A DNA stretch of 64,000 nt from Pseudomonas sp. ADAK13 (GCF_012935715.1 NZ_CP052860.1:62001-126000); one strand, 5' to 3'; shown: positions 55,136-64,000, counted from the first letter of the stretch. Numbers and translations are program-made. The notes: generated by a model from the sequence alone, not told the origin.

Positions 55136-56015
55136 ACAGATGGGCGGCGGCGAAGTCGACAAACACGCGGATCTTCGGTGACAGGTGCCGGCTGGAAGGC
55201 CACAGCGCCCAGAACTGGCCCTGGTCATCGGAATGGCCGTCGAGCACAGTTTCCAGCTGGCCTTGGGCGAGGGCCTCGCGGGCCAGGAAGTCCGGCACGT
55301 AGGCAATGCCATGGCCATCCATCGCGGCCCTGAGCATGGCCTCCATGTTGTTCAAGGTCAGCGCGGTGGGCAGGCGCAATTGGGTGATGGCCGGGTTGGC
55401 GGACAAGGTCCAGTCCATGATTTTTCCGGTGGTGGCGAAGCGGTAACGCAGACACGGGTGGTGCTCCAGGTCGCCCAGGGAGTGCGGCCGACCGTTGGCG
55501 CGCAGGTACTCGGGCGACGCACACAACACAAACCTGAACGGCCCCAGCCTGCGGGCCATCAGGGTCGAATCCGCCAGGCCGCCGCTGCGGATGACCACGT
55601 CGAAGCCCTCCTCGATCACGTCCACCAGGTGGTCGTTGAAATCCAGCTCCAGTTCGATCTCCGGGTAGGCTTTGCGGAACGCCATCATGTGGGGAAAAAG
55701 AAAGCGATAGCCGATGGTGGGCAGGCTGACCCGCAACTTGCCCCGGGGCGCCTGCATGGCATGGGAGAGCATGGCGCGGGCGTCTTGCAGGTCGTCGAGA
55801 ATTTTCCGGCAGCGCTCATAGAACAGTTGGCCTTCGGCGGTCAGGCTGACCTTGCGCGTGCTGCGGTGCAACAGCCGCACATTCAACGACGCCTCCAGCT
55901 TGACGACGTTCTTGCCCACCGCCGAGGCGGAAATCCCCATCGCGCGGGCCGCACCGGTGAAGCTCAGGGCTTCGGCCGTTTTTACAAAGGCGATCACGCC
56001 GCTCAGGTTATCCAT
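55095..56015 (-). CDS. LysR-family regulator
   Basis: A 306-residue regulator with an N-terminal winged helix (SFTGAARAMGISASAVGKNVVKLE), of the CrgA/PA-type group judged by RLLHRSTRKVSLTAEG, and a periplasmic-binding-like effector domain. ATG 56015 is preferred to the adjacent GTG. It is divergent from an MFS transporter, which it probably controls. The 3' end overlaps kdpE. Confidence 0.87.
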   Translation of the reverse strand: MDNLSGVIAFVKTAEALSFTGAARAMGISASAVGKNVVKLEASLNVRLLHRSTRKVSLTAEGQLFYERCRKILDDLQDARAMLSHAMQAPRGKLRVSLPTIGYRFLFPHMMAFRKAYPEIELELDFNDHLVDVIEEGFDVVIRSGGLADSTLMARRLGPFRFVLCASPEYLRANGRPHSLGDLEHHPCLRYRFATTGKIMDWTLSANPAITQLRLPTALTLNNMEAMLRAAMDGHGIAYVPDFLAREALAQGQLETVLDGHSDDQGQFWALWPSSRHLSPKIRVFVDFAAAHLFTTPPAGSPPATR

Positions 56016-56122
56016 CACGCCATTACATCCATAGGGTCCGTTATGAACGGAATGTAAGCCCGTTTATCCACAATTGCATCCTGATTAGAGTCTTTACATC
56101 TTCAGACCTGCGGGAATAACCC

Positions 56123-57631
56123 ATGAACATCACACCCGAACCTGTGCCCGCCCCTGGCCGATATTCCATCCTGGCCGCGATTTGCCTGGCCGCCCTCGTA
56201 TTGCCCATGAGCTTCACCGGCGGCGCCGTCGCCACGCCGTTTATCGGCCAGGCGTTTGCCGCCCAGCCCAGCCAACTGGCGTGGATCACCAACGCCTTCA
56301 TGCTGAGTTTCGGCAGCCTGCTGATGGCCGCCGGCACCCTCGCTGATCTGTATGGGAGAAAGCGCCTTTTCTTGTGGGGCATGACACTGTTCACCGTGGT
56401 CTCCGTGCTACTGGCAATGGTACCGGGGATTTTCTGGCTGGATATATTGCGTGGCGTGCAGGGCGTCGCGGCGGCCACGGCGCTGGCCAGTGGCTGTGCC
56501 GCGCTGGCCCAGGAGTTTGACGGCCACGCGCGCACCCGAGCCTTCAGCTTGCTGGGCACCACGTTCGGTGCAGGCCTGGCGTTTGGGCCGTTGCTCTCGG
56601 GGTTGATGATCGAGCACTGGGGCTGGCGCGCGATTTTCCTCGGCACCGCCCTGCTCGCCGGCCTCTCGCTGCTGTTTGCCGCGCCCAAAATGCGTGAAAG
56701 CCGCGACCCGCAGGCGCTGCGGTTGGATACCACCGGCGTACTGACGTTTTCGGCCATGCTGGTGGCCCTGACCACGGCGGTGATCCTCGCCCCGGAACAC
56801 GGTTGGACGTCGCCGCTGGTTGATGCCCTGCTGGTGGCAGCGGCAGTATTTCTGCTGGTGTTTATCCTCGTCGAAAATCGCTCAAGCCAACCGATGCTGG
56901 ACCTGCGGCTGTTTCGCTTCCCACGCTTTCTTGGCGTGCAGTTGCTGCCGATCGGCACCTGTTACTGCTACATCGTGCTGATCGTGTTGCTGCCCCTGCG
57001 TTTTATCGGTGTGGAAGGCGCCAGCGCGCTGGATGCGGGTTTGATGATGCTGGCGCTGTCGGCACCGATGCTGGTGGTGCCGATGATCGCCGCCACCCTG
57101 ACGCGCTGGCTGTCGGCGGGTGTGTTGTGTGCCATTGGCTTGCTGATCGCGGCGGCGGGCTTGTGGGGGTTAAGCCTGGCCGGGCAGCCCGGGCAAACCG
57201 TCGCCGCGATGCTGGTGATCGGGATCGGCACGGGGTTGCCGTGGGGCCTGATGGATGGCCTGGCGATCAGCGTGGTGCCGAAGGAGCGCGCAGGAATGGC
57301 GGCGGGGATTTTCAATACGACCCGCGTGGCCAGTGAAGGCGTGGCGTTGGCGATCACCATGGCCGTGCTGGGCGCCTTGGTGGCGCACCACTTGCGGGGT
57401 AGCGCTGCGGCGGATGTTTCAGTGATTGCACAAGCGCTGGTGATGGGTGATGTCCTGCAGGCCGGCACGGCGATTCCACTGGCCGAACTGCGCGCGGCCT
57501 ACCTCGCAGGCTTTAACACCCTGCTGCAATTGCTCGCAGGATTCACCCTGCTGACGGCGATGGTGGTTTTTGCGTTTCTGGCTCGGCGGGCCCCCGCACG
57601 GGTCCAGGCAGAGTCGGCACTCAGTCGCTGA
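56123..57631 (+). CDS. MFS transporter, DHA2 (14-helix) family
   Basis: A 502-residue inner-membrane exporter with about 14 transmembrane helices. The motif-A-like loop GTLADLYGRKRLFLWG is near residue 73. The DHA2 family typically exports drugs or toxic compounds with proton exchange. It is divergent from the LysR gene by about 105 bp. A terminator and tRNA genes follow. Confidence 0.87.
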   Translation: MNITPEPVPAPGRYSILAAICLAALVLPMSFTGGAVATPFIGQAFAAQPSQLAWITNAFMLSFGSLLMAAGTLADLYGRKRLFLWGMTLFTVVSVLLAMVPGIFWLDILRGVQGVAAATALASGCAALAQEFDGHARTRAFSLLGTTFGAGLAFGPLLSGLMIEHWGWRAIFLGTALLAGLSLLFAAPKMRESRDPQALRLDTTGVLTFSAMLVALTTAVILAPEHGWTSPLVDALLVAAAVFLLVFILVENRSSQPMLDLRLFRFPRFLGVQLLPIGTCYCYIVLIVLLPLRFIGVEGASALDAGLMMLALSAPMLVVPMIAATLTRWLSAGVLCAIGLLIAAAGLWGLSLAGQPGQTVAAMLVIGIGTGLPWGLMDGLAISVVPKERAGMAAGIFNTTRVASEGVALAITMAVLGALVAHHLRGSAAADVSVIAQALVMGDVLQAGTAIPLAELRAAYLAGFNTLLQLLAGFTLLTAMVVFAFLARRAPARVQAESALSR

Positions 57632-57647
57632 CCTGAATCCCAGGCAC

Positions 57648-57676
57648 AAAAAAGCCCGCTCAATGAGCGGGCTTTC
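57648..57676 (+). terminator. Rho-independent terminator (copy 1 of a repeated block)
   Basis: The stem AAAGCCCGCTC/GAGCGGGCTTT ends the MFS transcript. It is part of a roughly 265-bp block with the tRNA pair that is duplicated at 62178. Confidence 0.9.
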
Positions 57677-57715
57677 CGTGGCACCTGGCGTTCAGCGTTC
57701 CAGGTAACCTAAATA

Positions 57716-57792
57716 TGGCGCAGCGGACGGGACTCGAACCCGCGACCCCCGGCGTGACAGGCCGGTATTCTAACCGACTGAACTACCGCTGC
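57716..57792 (-). tRNA. tRNA-Asp (GTC), copy 1
   Basis: A 77-nt cloverleaf on the - strand with encoded CCA; acceptor GCAGCGG/CCGCTGC, anticodon loop CTGTCAC (GTC), T-arm GGTTCGAGTCC. An identical copy lies at 62245-62321. Confidence 0.96.
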
Positions 57793-57812
57793 GCGTAACA
57801 CTAAGAAGCGAA

Positions 57813-57888
57813 TGGTGGGTGATGACGGGATCGAACCGCCGACCCTCTGCTTGTAAGGCAGATGCTCTCCCAGCTGAGCTAATCACCC
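57813..57888 (-). tRNA. tRNA-Val (TAC), copy 1
   Basis: A 76-nt cloverleaf on the - strand with encoded CCA; acceptor GGGTGAT/ATCACCC, anticodon loop CTTACAA (TAC). It lies 5' of tRNA-Asp on the - strand, so the transcript order is Val then Asp. An identical copy lies at 62342-62417. Confidence 0.96.
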
Positions 57889-58052
57889 TTCACTTTCGGT
57901 GTGGGGCGCATTCTATAGCATTTTTCCGTAATGTCATGATTTAAATGCAATTTATTTAAAATATTTTGCCTTCCCCCACGCGCGCCCCGCAAAACCGGTG
58001 CTTTGGGTGCAAACGCGAGTCTATTGCGTTTGCCCAAGCCTTGGCCCCACAA

Positions 58053-58073
58053 TTAACAATTATTCTCAATAAC
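58053..58073. promoter_or_regulatory. Putative Fur box before the ECF sigma gene
   Basis: TTAACAATTATTCTCAATAAC resembles the Fur box (GATAATGATAATCATTATC) and lies 16 bp before the fecI-like ATG, where iron-Fur would repress. Confidence 0.65.
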
Positions 58074-58089
58074 ACCTGGGTCGCGCCTT

Positions 58090-58608
58090 ATGTCTGTGGG
58101 TGAACCGCCGTTCCAACGGGAGATTACCGAGCTGTACAGCGAGCATCACGGCTGGCTGTTCACTTGGTTGCGCCGAAAACTGGGCTGTACCCACAACGCC
58201 GCCGACGTGGCGCAGGACACCTTCGCGCGGATTCTGCACGCGCGGGAGTCCGTGACGGGCATTCGCGAACCCCGCGCCTATTTGAGCACCACTGCCAGGC
58301 GGCTGATCATCGACCAGGCCCGGCGCAAGCAGATTGAAAACGCCTACCTTCAGGAACTGATGCTGACGGTGGAAACCCTGGAAGGTTTTCAGTCGCCTGA
58401 ACAGCTCCACGCCACCCTGGAAGCCCTTGAACACATCGCGTTTATTCTTGAAGGCATGCACGACAACGTGCGTCAGGCGTTTGTGCTGTATTACCTCGAA
58501 GACCTGACCCAGCAGCAAATCGCCCGCCAACTGAAACTGTCGGAGCGTACGGTCCGCAAATACTTGATCCAGGCCCTGCTGCATTGCAGCCACAGCGTGG
58601 ACATCTGA
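58090..58608 (+). CDS. FecI-type ECF sigma factor
   Basis: A 172-residue ECF sigma factor for cell-surface signalling. Region 2 has LYSEHHGWLFTWLRRKLGC and ADVAQDTFARILHAR; region 4 has YLEDLTQQQIARQLKLSERT. It should activate the adjacent receptor gene when its siderophore binds. It is followed after 7 bp by its anti-sigma factor. A Fur-like box precedes it. Confidence 0.9.
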   Translation: MSVGEPPFQREITELYSEHHGWLFTWLRRKLGCTHNAADVAQDTFARILHARESVTGIREPRAYLSTTARRLIIDQARRKQIENAYLQELMLTVETLEGFQSPEQLHATLEALEHIAFILEGMHDNVRQAFVLYYLEDLTQQQIARQLKLSERTVRKYLIQALLHCSHSVDI

Positions 58609-58615
58609 GCCGCGC

Positions 58616-59596
58616 ATGCCTGACTCCCGCCAACAGATCGACGAACAAGCCGCCGAATGGATGCTTCGCCTGCACGAAGGCGAATTGACCGAAGCCCAGC
58701 GCCAGGCATTCGAACGCTGGAAGCAGCAAGGCCCACAACACGCCGCTTCCGCCGCGCGCATGGAAGACGTGGTCGCACGGATGCAGGCCCTGCGCGGGCA
58801 AAAAGCCCCGGCGCGGGCGGCCTTGAACGCCGCGTTTCCACGGCCCGGGAAAACCCGCAAGCACTACGGCCGCGCGCTGGTATTGGCGTGCAGCCTGGCC
58901 CTGCCCGCTGTGGCGCTGCTCTACAGCCCTTACCCACAACAGTGGATGGCCGATGTGCACAACGGCCCCGGCGAGTGGAAAACCCTGCGCCTGGCGGACG
59001 GCTCCACGCTGACGTTGAACGGCATCAGTGCGGCGAACCTGTATTTCGACAACCGGCAGCGCCGCATCGAACTGCTGCAAGGCGAGATCTTGGTAGAAGT
59101 GGCTCACGATCGCGAGCGGCCGTTTGTGGTGCAGACCGCCCAAGGTACCCTGCGCGCGTTGGGCACGCGGTTTGTGGTCAAGCGCGAAGGCGATGTAACG
59201 GTGCTGAGCATGCTCGAATCCCGCGTGGCGGCAAAAAGCGCGAATGGCCAGCAGACGCTGGAAGTTGACGCCGGCTCGCGGGCGCAGGTCAGTGCGGACG
59301 CCGTGCGTTTGTCTGGCAGCATCGACCCGGCGAGCGTCAACGACGCCTGGCACCGCCATCAACTGGTGGTGGATAACCGGCCGTTGCCGGAAGTGCTGGA
59401 CGAGATCGCCCGTCACCGTTCGGGCCGCTTGCAGTTTGATCGAGCCGCACTGGCGAATCTCAAGGTCTCGGCCGTACTGCCTCTGGACGACACCGACCGC
59501 ACCTTGCAGATGCTGGCCCAAACCCTGCCCATCAAGCTGAGAACCTTTACCCCGTGGCTCGTGATCGTCAGCCCGGGCACCGAAAGTAAAAAATAA
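58616..59596 (+). CDS. FecR-type anti-sigma factor
   Basis: A 326-residue inner-membrane signalling protein. The N-terminal cytoplasmic FecR_N domain (WMLRLHEGELTEAQRQAFER), one transmembrane helix (ALVLACSLALPAVALLY, about residues 85-101) and a periplasmic FecR domain follow. It transmits the siderophore signal from the receptor's STN domain to the sigma factor. A Fur-like box overlaps its stop. Confidence 0.9.
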   Translation: MPDSRQQIDEQAAEWMLRLHEGELTEAQRQAFERWKQQGPQHAASAARMEDVVARMQALRGQKAPARAALNAAFPRPGKTRKHYGRALVLACSLALPAVALLYSPYPQQWMADVHNGPGEWKTLRLADGSTLTLNGISAANLYFDNRQRRIELLQGEILVEVAHDRERPFVVQTAQGTLRALGTRFVVKREGDVTVLSMLESRVAAKSANGQQTLEVDAGSRAQVSADAVRLSGSIDPASVNDAWHRHQLVVDNRPLPEVLDEIARHRSGRLQFDRAALANLKVSAVLPLDDTDRTLQMLAQTLPIKLRTFTPWLVIVSPGTESKK

Positions 59597-59610
59597 TTAT
59601 TCGCATTGCT
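59592..59610. promoter_or_regulatory. Putative Fur-like box or receptor promoter element
   Basis: AATAATTATTCGCATTGCT lies at the end of fecR and about 65 bp before the receptor start. It resembles half of a Fur box and may give the receptor its own iron control in addition to the ECF promoter. Confidence 0.45.
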
Positions 59611-59674
59611 TCCGCTTTTTTCCGGGCTGCCCGTCAAGGAAGGTATATCGATCAACTAAAGGACTGCCTTCACC

Positions 59675-62098
59675 ATGCCCATCCCTTCCCACCCACGTCG
59701 GCGCCTGTTGAGTTGCGCGCCGCTGACGCTCACGCTGCTCACGACGACATTGCTGAATATCCACTTGGCCCAGGCCGACACGGTCAACGTCGCGGCACAA
59801 GCCTACGACATTCCTGCAGGGCCACTGGGTGCCACACTCAACCGGTTTGCCCAGCAAGCAGGCGTGGCCATTGTGTTCCAGTCCCAGAACCTGGAGGGGC
59901 TGAATGGGCCGGGGCTGAAGGGCACTTACAGTGTGGACGCGGGGTTCGACAGGTTGCTTCAAGGCAGTGGCTACCGGGTGATCAAAGGCAATCAGGTGTA
60001 CGCAGTGGAAGCCATTCCTGCGGCTACTGGCGCCATGGAGCTGGGCCCGACGCAGGTCAGCTCCAACCAGTTGGGCAACGTTACTGAAGGGACTGATTCC
60101 TACACTCCAGGCAGCATTGCGACGGCGACACGACTGGTGTTGACCCCCAAGGAAACCCCGCAATCGGTGACCGTGGTCACCCGCAAACACATGGATGACT
60201 TCGGCCTGAATAACGTCGACGACGTGATGCGCCACACCCCGGGCATCACCGTGTCGGCCTTCGACACCGACCGCACCAACTACTACGCCCGCGGTTTCTC
60301 CATCAACAACTTTCAGTACGACGGCATTCCTTCCACCGCGCGCAACGTTGCCTATTCGGCGGGTAATACCCTGAGCGACATGGCGATCTATGACCGGGTC
60401 GAGGTGCTTAAAGGCGCCACCGGCCTGCTCACCGGTGCAGGCTCGCTGGGGGCCACGATCAACCTGGTGCGCAAGAAACCCACGGCAGATTTCCAGGGCC
60501 ATGCCAGCCTCGGCGCGGGCTCCTGGGATAACTACCGCAGCGAACTGGATGTGAGCGGCCCGATGACCGAAAGCGGCAACGTGCGTGGCCGAGCGGTCGC
60601 GGCCTACCAGGACAAGCGCTCGTTCATGGACCGTTACTCACGCAAAAGCCCGGTGTACTACGGCATCATGGAGTTCGACCTGTCCCCCGACACGATGCTG
60701 ACCGTGGGTGGCGACTATCAGGACAGCTTGCCCACCGCATCGAGCTGGTCCGGCAGCTTCCCGCTGATCAACGCCAATGGCGATCGCAATAGCGTAAAGC
60801 GCTCGTTCAACAACGCCGCGAACTGGAGCAGTTGGGAGCAATACACCCGTACCGCCTTCGCCATGCTTGAACATGACCTCGGCAACGGCTGGGTCACCAA
60901 GCTGCAACTGGACCACAAGATCAACGGCTACCATGCGCTGATGGCTTCGATTCAGGGTGACGAGCCACGGGCAGACGGCACCGCACAGATCACTTCGCAA
61001 AAATACACCGGGGAAACCGTCAGCGACTCCGCCGACCTGTACGCAAGCGGCCCCTTCAGCCTGGGCGGCCGTGAGCATGAACTGGTGGTGGGCGGCTCCA
61101 TCGGCATTTCCGACTGGAACGGCAAGGGCTACTGGAACCTCGCCCCCAACCTCGTCGACTTCAATAACTGGCACGGTCACGCCCCCCAACCCTACTGGGG
61201 CGCGCCGCAGCAATACATCGATGACACCATTCGCCAGACCGGCGCCTATATGACCACGCGCCTGAACCTGGCCGATGACCTGAAGCTGCTGCTCGGGGGA
61301 CGGGTGGTCAATTATCACCTGACCGGCAATAACCCGTCCTACCGCGAGACCGGACGCTTTGTGCCGTATGTGGGCGTGGTGTACGACCTGAATGAAACCT
61401 ACTCGGTCTACGCCAGCTACACCGATATCTTCATGCCCCAGGAAAACTACAACCGCGACCGGCAGAACCAATTGCTTGAGCCGGACGAAGGCCAGAACTA
61501 TGAACTGGGCCTGAAGGCTGATTTCTTCGACGGCCGGCTGAACGCCAGCGCGGCGTATTTCGAGATCCACGAAAACAACCGCGCCGTTTCCGACGACGAC
61601 TACAACAACCTGAAACCTACGCCGCAGAACTACGCCTACAAGGGCACCAAGGCCGTCACCAAGGGCTATGAGCTGGAAGTGTCCGGCGAACTCAGCCCGG
61701 GCTGGCAGATTCAGGCCGGCTACACCCACAAGGTGGTGCGTGACGACCAGGATCTGAAGATTTCCACGTTCGAGCCTGAAGACCAGGTCAAGCTGTACAC
61801 CACCTATAAGCTCAAGGGAGACCTGGACAAGCTGACCGTCGGCGGTGGCGTGCGCTGGCAGAGCGTGGGCTGGCAGGACATCTACAACACCCCCCATGGC
61901 GGTTATGAAGAGTTTTCCCAGGAAGCGTACTGGCTGGTGGACCTGATGACCCGCTACCAGATCACCAAGAACGTGTCGGCGACGCTGAACGTCAACAACC
62001 TCTTCGACAAGTCCTACTACACCAACATCGGCTTCTATAACTCTGCCGCTTATGGTGAGCCACGCAACTTCATGGTCACCACCCGCTGGGATTTCTAA
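59675..62098 (+). CDS. TonB-dependent siderophore receptor with signalling (STN) domain
   Basis: An 807-residue outer-membrane receptor. A signal peptide is followed by the STN domain (about residues 45-120; YDIPAGPLGATLNRFAQQAG), which talks to FecR, then the plug (KETPQSVTVVTRKHMDDFG, then GATGLLTGAGSLGATINLVRK) and a beta barrel ending in Trp-Asp-Phe, the usual C-terminal Phe. It is FpvA/PupB-like, so ferric pyoverdine or another ferric siderophore is the likely ligand. It completes a FecI-FecR-receptor system. Confidence 0.9.
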   Translation: MPIPSHPRRRLLSCAPLTLTLLTTTLLNIHLAQADTVNVAAQAYDIPAGPLGATLNRFAQQAGVAIVFQSQNLEGLNGPGLKGTYSVDAGFDRLLQGSGYRVIKGNQVYAVEAIPAATGAMELGPTQVSSNQLGNVTEGTDSYTPGSIATATRLVLTPKETPQSVTVVTRKHMDDFGLNNVDDVMRHTPGITVSAFDTDRTNYYARGFSINNFQYDGIPSTARNVAYSAGNTLSDMAIYDRVEVLKGATGLLTGAGSLGATINLVRKKPTADFQGHASLGAGSWDNYRSELDVSGPMTESGNVRGRAVAAYQDKRSFMDRYSRKSPVYYGIMEFDLSPDTMLTVGGDYQDSLPTASSWSGSFPLINANGDRNSVKRSFNNAANWSSWEQYTRTAFAMLEHDLGNGWVTKLQLDHKINGYHALMASIQGDEPRADGTAQITSQKYTGETVSDSADLYASGPFSLGGREHELVVGGSIGISDWNGKGYWNLAPNLVDFNNWHGHAPQPYWGAPQQYIDDTIRQTGAYMTTRLNLADDLKLLLGGRVVNYHLTGNNPSYRETGRFVPYVGVVYDLNETYSVYASYTDIFMPQENYNRDRQNQLLEPDEGQNYELGLKADFFDGRLNASAAYFEIHENNRAVSDDDYNNLKPTPQNYAYKGTKAVTKGYELEVSGELSPGWQIQAGYTHKVVRDDQDLKISTFEPEDQVKLYTTYKLKGDLDKLTVGGGVRWQSVGWQDIYNTPHGGYEEFSQEAYWLVDLMTRYQITKNVSATLNVNNLFDKSYYTNIGFYNSAAYGEPRNFMVTTRWDF

Positions 62099-62104
62099 AC
62101 GCAT

Positions 62105-62149
62105 AAAAAAACGCCCCCGATCACGGCACATGATCGGGGGCGTTTTTTT
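62105..62149 (+). terminator. Rho-independent terminator after the receptor
   Basis: The stem ACGCCCCCGATCA/TGATCGGGGGCGT is flanked by an A-run before and a T-run after, so it may work in both directions. Confidence 0.93.
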
Positions 62150-62177
62150 GACCGGCGGTTTTATAAACCCCAGACAG

Positions 62178-62205
62178 CAAAAAGCCCGCTCAATGAGCGG
62201 GCTTT
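62178..62205 (+). terminator. Rho-independent terminator (copy 2 of the repeated block)
   Basis: Same AAAGCCCGCTC/GAGCGGGCTTT hairpin as at 57648-57676. It lies downstream of an already sufficient terminator, as expected for duplicated DNA rather than for new function. Confidence 0.88.
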
Positions 62206-62244
62206 CCGTGGTACCTGGCGTTCAGCGTTCCAGGTGACCGAATA

Positions 62245-62321
62245 TGGCGCAGCGGACGGGACTCGAACCCGCGACCCCCGGCGTGACAGGCCGGTATTCT
62301 AACCGACTGAACTACCGCTGC
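62245..62321 (-). tRNA. tRNA-Asp (GTC), copy 2
   Basis: Identical to the tRNA-Asp at 57716-57792 over its full 77 nt, with encoded CCA and the GTC anticodon. Confidence 0.96.
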
Positions 62322-62341
62322 GCGTAACACTAAGAAGCGAA

Positions 62342-62417
62342 TGGTGGGTGATGACGGGATCGAACCGCCGACCCTCTGCTTGTAAGGCAGATGCTCTCCC
62401 AGCTGAGCTAATCACCC
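62342..62417 (-). tRNA. tRNA-Val (TAC), copy 2
   Basis: Identical to the tRNA-Val at 57813-57888 over its full 76 nt, with encoded CCA and the TAC anticodon. Confidence 0.96.
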
Positions 62418-62578
62418 TTCACTTTCGGTGTGGCGCGCATTCTACGGAGCGACCCAGGGTCTGGCAAGCACTTTCTTAAATAATTTTTTTCAGGCCTTCC
62501 AATGGCTTAGCGAGGGTTGGCCTATGGCGCCATGAGGAGAATAATGCCCCCCTTTGTATATAAGGAGAGACTCACCCC

Positions 62579-63499
62579 ATGTGGTTCAAAAACCTGCTTA
62601 TCTATCGCCTGACCCAAGATCTGCCTGTTGATGCCGAGGCGTTGGAAACTGCACTGGCCACCAAACTGGCGCGCCCTTGTGCAAGCCAGGAGTTGACCAC
62701 TTACGGTTTCGTCGCCCCTTTCGGTAAAGGTGAAGACGCGCCCCTGGTGCACGTCAGCGGTGATTTCCTGCTGATCGCGGCGCGCAAGGAAGAACGCATC
62801 CTGCCGGGTAGCGTGGTGCGTGATGCGGTGAAGGAAAAGGTCGAAGAGATCGAAGCCGAGCAAATGCGCAAGGTCTACAAAAAGGAACGCGACCAGATCA
62901 AGGATGAAATCATCCAGGCCTTCCTGCCGCGTGCGTTTATCCGTCGCTCGTCGACCTTCGCCGCCATCGCGCCGAAACAGGGCCTGATCCTGGTGAACTC
63001 GGCCAGCCCGAAACGTGCCGAAGACCTGCTGTCCACCCTGCGTGAAGTGATCGGCACCCTGCCGGTACGTCCGCTGACCGTGAAAACCGCGCCAACCGCC
63101 ATCATGACCGACTGGGTCACCACCCAGAAACCGGCCGATGACTTCTTCGTCCTCGACGAATGCGAACTGCGTGACACCCACGAAGACGGCGGCATCGTGC
63201 GTTGCAAGCGCCAGGACCTGACCGGCGAAGAGATCCAGCTGCACCTGACCACCGGCAAAGTCGTGACCCAATTGTCCCTGGCCTGGCAGGACAAACTGTC
63301 CTTCATGCTGGACGACAAAATGACCGTCAAGCGCCTGAAGTTCGAGGACCTGCTGCAGGATCAGGCTGAACAGGACGGCGGCGATGAAGCGCTGGGCCAA
63401 CAGGACGCCAGCTTTACCCTGATGATGCTGACGTTTGGCGACTTCCTGCCGGCGTTGGTTGAGGCCTTGGGCGGTGAAGAGACCCCACAGGGCATCTAA
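62579..63499 (+). CDS. rdgC: Recombination-associated protein RdgC
   Basis: A 306-residue DNA-binding ring protein that limits RecA activity and becomes important in cells with recombination defects. It starts [20 protein letters not shown], with the family segments [18 protein letters not shown] and [15 protein letters not shown] following. Length is normal (E. coli RdgC 303). AAGGAGAG precedes the ATG. It is of some interest beside the E elements, which may promote breaks. Confidence 0.95.
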   Translation: MWFKNLLIYRLTQDLPVDAEALETALATKLARPCASQELTTYGFVAPFGKGEDAPLVHVSGDFLLIAARKEERILPGSVVRDAVKEKVEEIEAEQMRKVYKKERDQIKDEIIQAFLPRAFIRRSSTFAAIAPKQGLILVNSASPKRAEDLLSTLREVIGTLPVRPLTVKTAPTAIMTDWVTTQKPADDFFVLDECELRDTHEDGGIVRCKRQDLTGEEIQLHLTTGKVVTQLSLAWQDKLSFMLDDKMTVKRLKFEDLLQDQAEQDGGDEALGQQDASFTLMMLTFGDFLPALVEALGGEETPQGI

Positions 63500-63520
63500 G
63501 TCTTAAGTGGGCACAGTCAA

Positions 63521-63607
63521 TGTGGGAGCTGGCTTGCCTGCGATGCGGGCACTTCGGTTTATCCGTTACACCCGGGTGATGCTATCGCAGGCAAGCCAGC
63601 TCCCACA
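63521..63607. repeat. REP doublet between rdgC and the transporter gene
   Basis: Two inverted REP units, TGTGGGAGCTGGCTTGCCTG (63521) and its complement ending 63607, of the same type as in the E cores but without long arms. Confidence 0.9.
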
Positions 63608-63655
63608 GTTGATCGGGTTAGCACTTCCAGCATTCTAATAACAAGGACCATCCCC

Positions 63656-64000
63656 ATGCGCGCACTCGCCGCCTTGAGCCGTTTCGTCGGCAATACCTTC
63701 GCCTACTGGGTGCTGATTTTTGCCGTGCTCGCGTTCCTGCAACCGGCCTGGTTTATCGGCCTCAAGGGCGCCATCGTGCCGCTGTTGGGCCTGGTGATGT
63801 TCGGCATGGGGCTGACCCTCAAACTTGAAGATTTCGCTGAAGTCGCGCGTCATCCGTGGCGCGTGGCATTGGGCGTGGTCGCGCATTTCGTGATCATGCC
63901 GGGCGTCGCCTGGCTGCTGTGCCAGGTCTTTCACCTGCCACCGGAAATTGCCGTCGGTGTGATACTCGTCGGCTGCTGCCCGAGCGGCACCTCCTCCAAT
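63656..64000 (+). CDS. Bile acid:sodium symporter (BASS) family protein, 3' end outside the window
   Basis: The first 115 residues of a BASS-type membrane transporter. It starts MRALAALSRFVGNTFAYWVL and has hydrophobic helices, LVMFGMGLTLKLEDF (typical of the first half) and VGCCPSGTSSN at the window edge, which matches the conserved CCPGGTASN-type motif. ACAAGGA precedes the ATG. The substrate is unknown; family members carry bile acids, pantothenate, pyruvate or similar acids. Confidence 0.82.
   Translation, partial: MRALAALSRFVGNTFAYWVLIFAVLAFLQPAWFIGLKGAIVPLLGLVMFGMGLTLKLEDFAEVARHPWRVALGVVAHFVIMPGVAWLLCQVFHLPPEIAVGVILVGCCPSGTSSN

Larger units (their letters stand above)
57650..57915. repeat. 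Terminator-tRNA-Asp-tRNA-Val block, copy 1
   Basis: About 265 bp nearly identical to 62179-62444, with only a few differences (for example GTAACCTAAATATGG versus GTGACCGAATATGG, including a one-base length change). The two copies are direct repeats about 4.5 kb apart and flank the FecI/FecR/receptor module. Confidence 0.88.
62179..62444. repeat. Terminator-tRNA-Asp-tRNA-Val block, copy 2
   Basis: Direct repeat of 57650-57915; the identity ends at GCGCATTCTA on the right side of both copies. Confidence 0.88.

Overview
The window is a Pseudomonas chromosome segment, most likely from the P. fluorescens group. The evidence is a pyoverdine sigma factor gene (pvdS), a complete atu terpene-catabolism cluster, REP palindromes with the typical GGAGCTGGCTTGCCTGCGAT core, and the prc / EAL-GGDEF / FKBP / rdgC neighbourhood. 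No plasmid, prophage or CRISPR signal was seen.

Layout. 1-3.2 kb: 3' end of pvdS, a convergent siderophore N-acyltransferase (PvdYII-like) with a perfect PvdS-type promoter (TAAAT-N16-CGT), and a periplasmic solute-binding-like protein. 3.3-13.1 kb: atuR and the divergent atuABCDEF genes (citronellol/geraniol degradation), with two mirror-image operators; an 831-bp repeat element separates atuE from atuF. 13.1-23.6 kb: exonuclease, ppnP, MOSC protein, cheV, an unidentified protein, a NarL-type two-component pair, a YegS-like lipid kinase, a MscS-family channel and an M20 amidohydrolase. 24.5-30.9 kb: a GntR/UTRA regulator divergent from an ABC importer operon that also encodes a phosphodiesterase-like and a HAD-IB hydrolase. 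33.5-44.1 kb: quinone oxidoreductase, prc, an EAL-CBS-GGDEF protein, a small HTH operon, a YkvA-like protein, a Mip-like FKBP, and a membrane-anchored di-heme cytochrome paired with a catalase-like protein. 46.7-55.1 kb: kdp potassium-uptake genes in the order F-(27-aa ORF)-A-C-B-D-E. 55-57.6 kb: LysR regulator and MFS transporter. 57.6-62.5 kb: a FecI/FecR/TonB-receptor module between two near-identical terminator-tRNA-Asp-tRNA-Val blocks. 62.5-64 kb: rdgC and the start of a BASS-family transporter.

The most unusual feature is a family of five long intergenic elements (called E1-E5 here), each about 810-860 bp without insertions. Each has two roughly 310-bp inverted arms full of stem-loops, around a REP doublet and a variable hexanucleotide array. 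Two of them (E4, E5) are interrupted by independent insertions of one IS3-family element, each with its own 4-bp target duplication. By hand counts, flanking DNA is G/T-rich on the strand that runs 5' to 3' into each element, from both sides. This skew reverses at every element, as expected if strands ending 3' at the element are often single-stranded and deaminated. That reading is an inference, but the pattern recurs at all five elements and is not seen at the simple REP pair that was compared.
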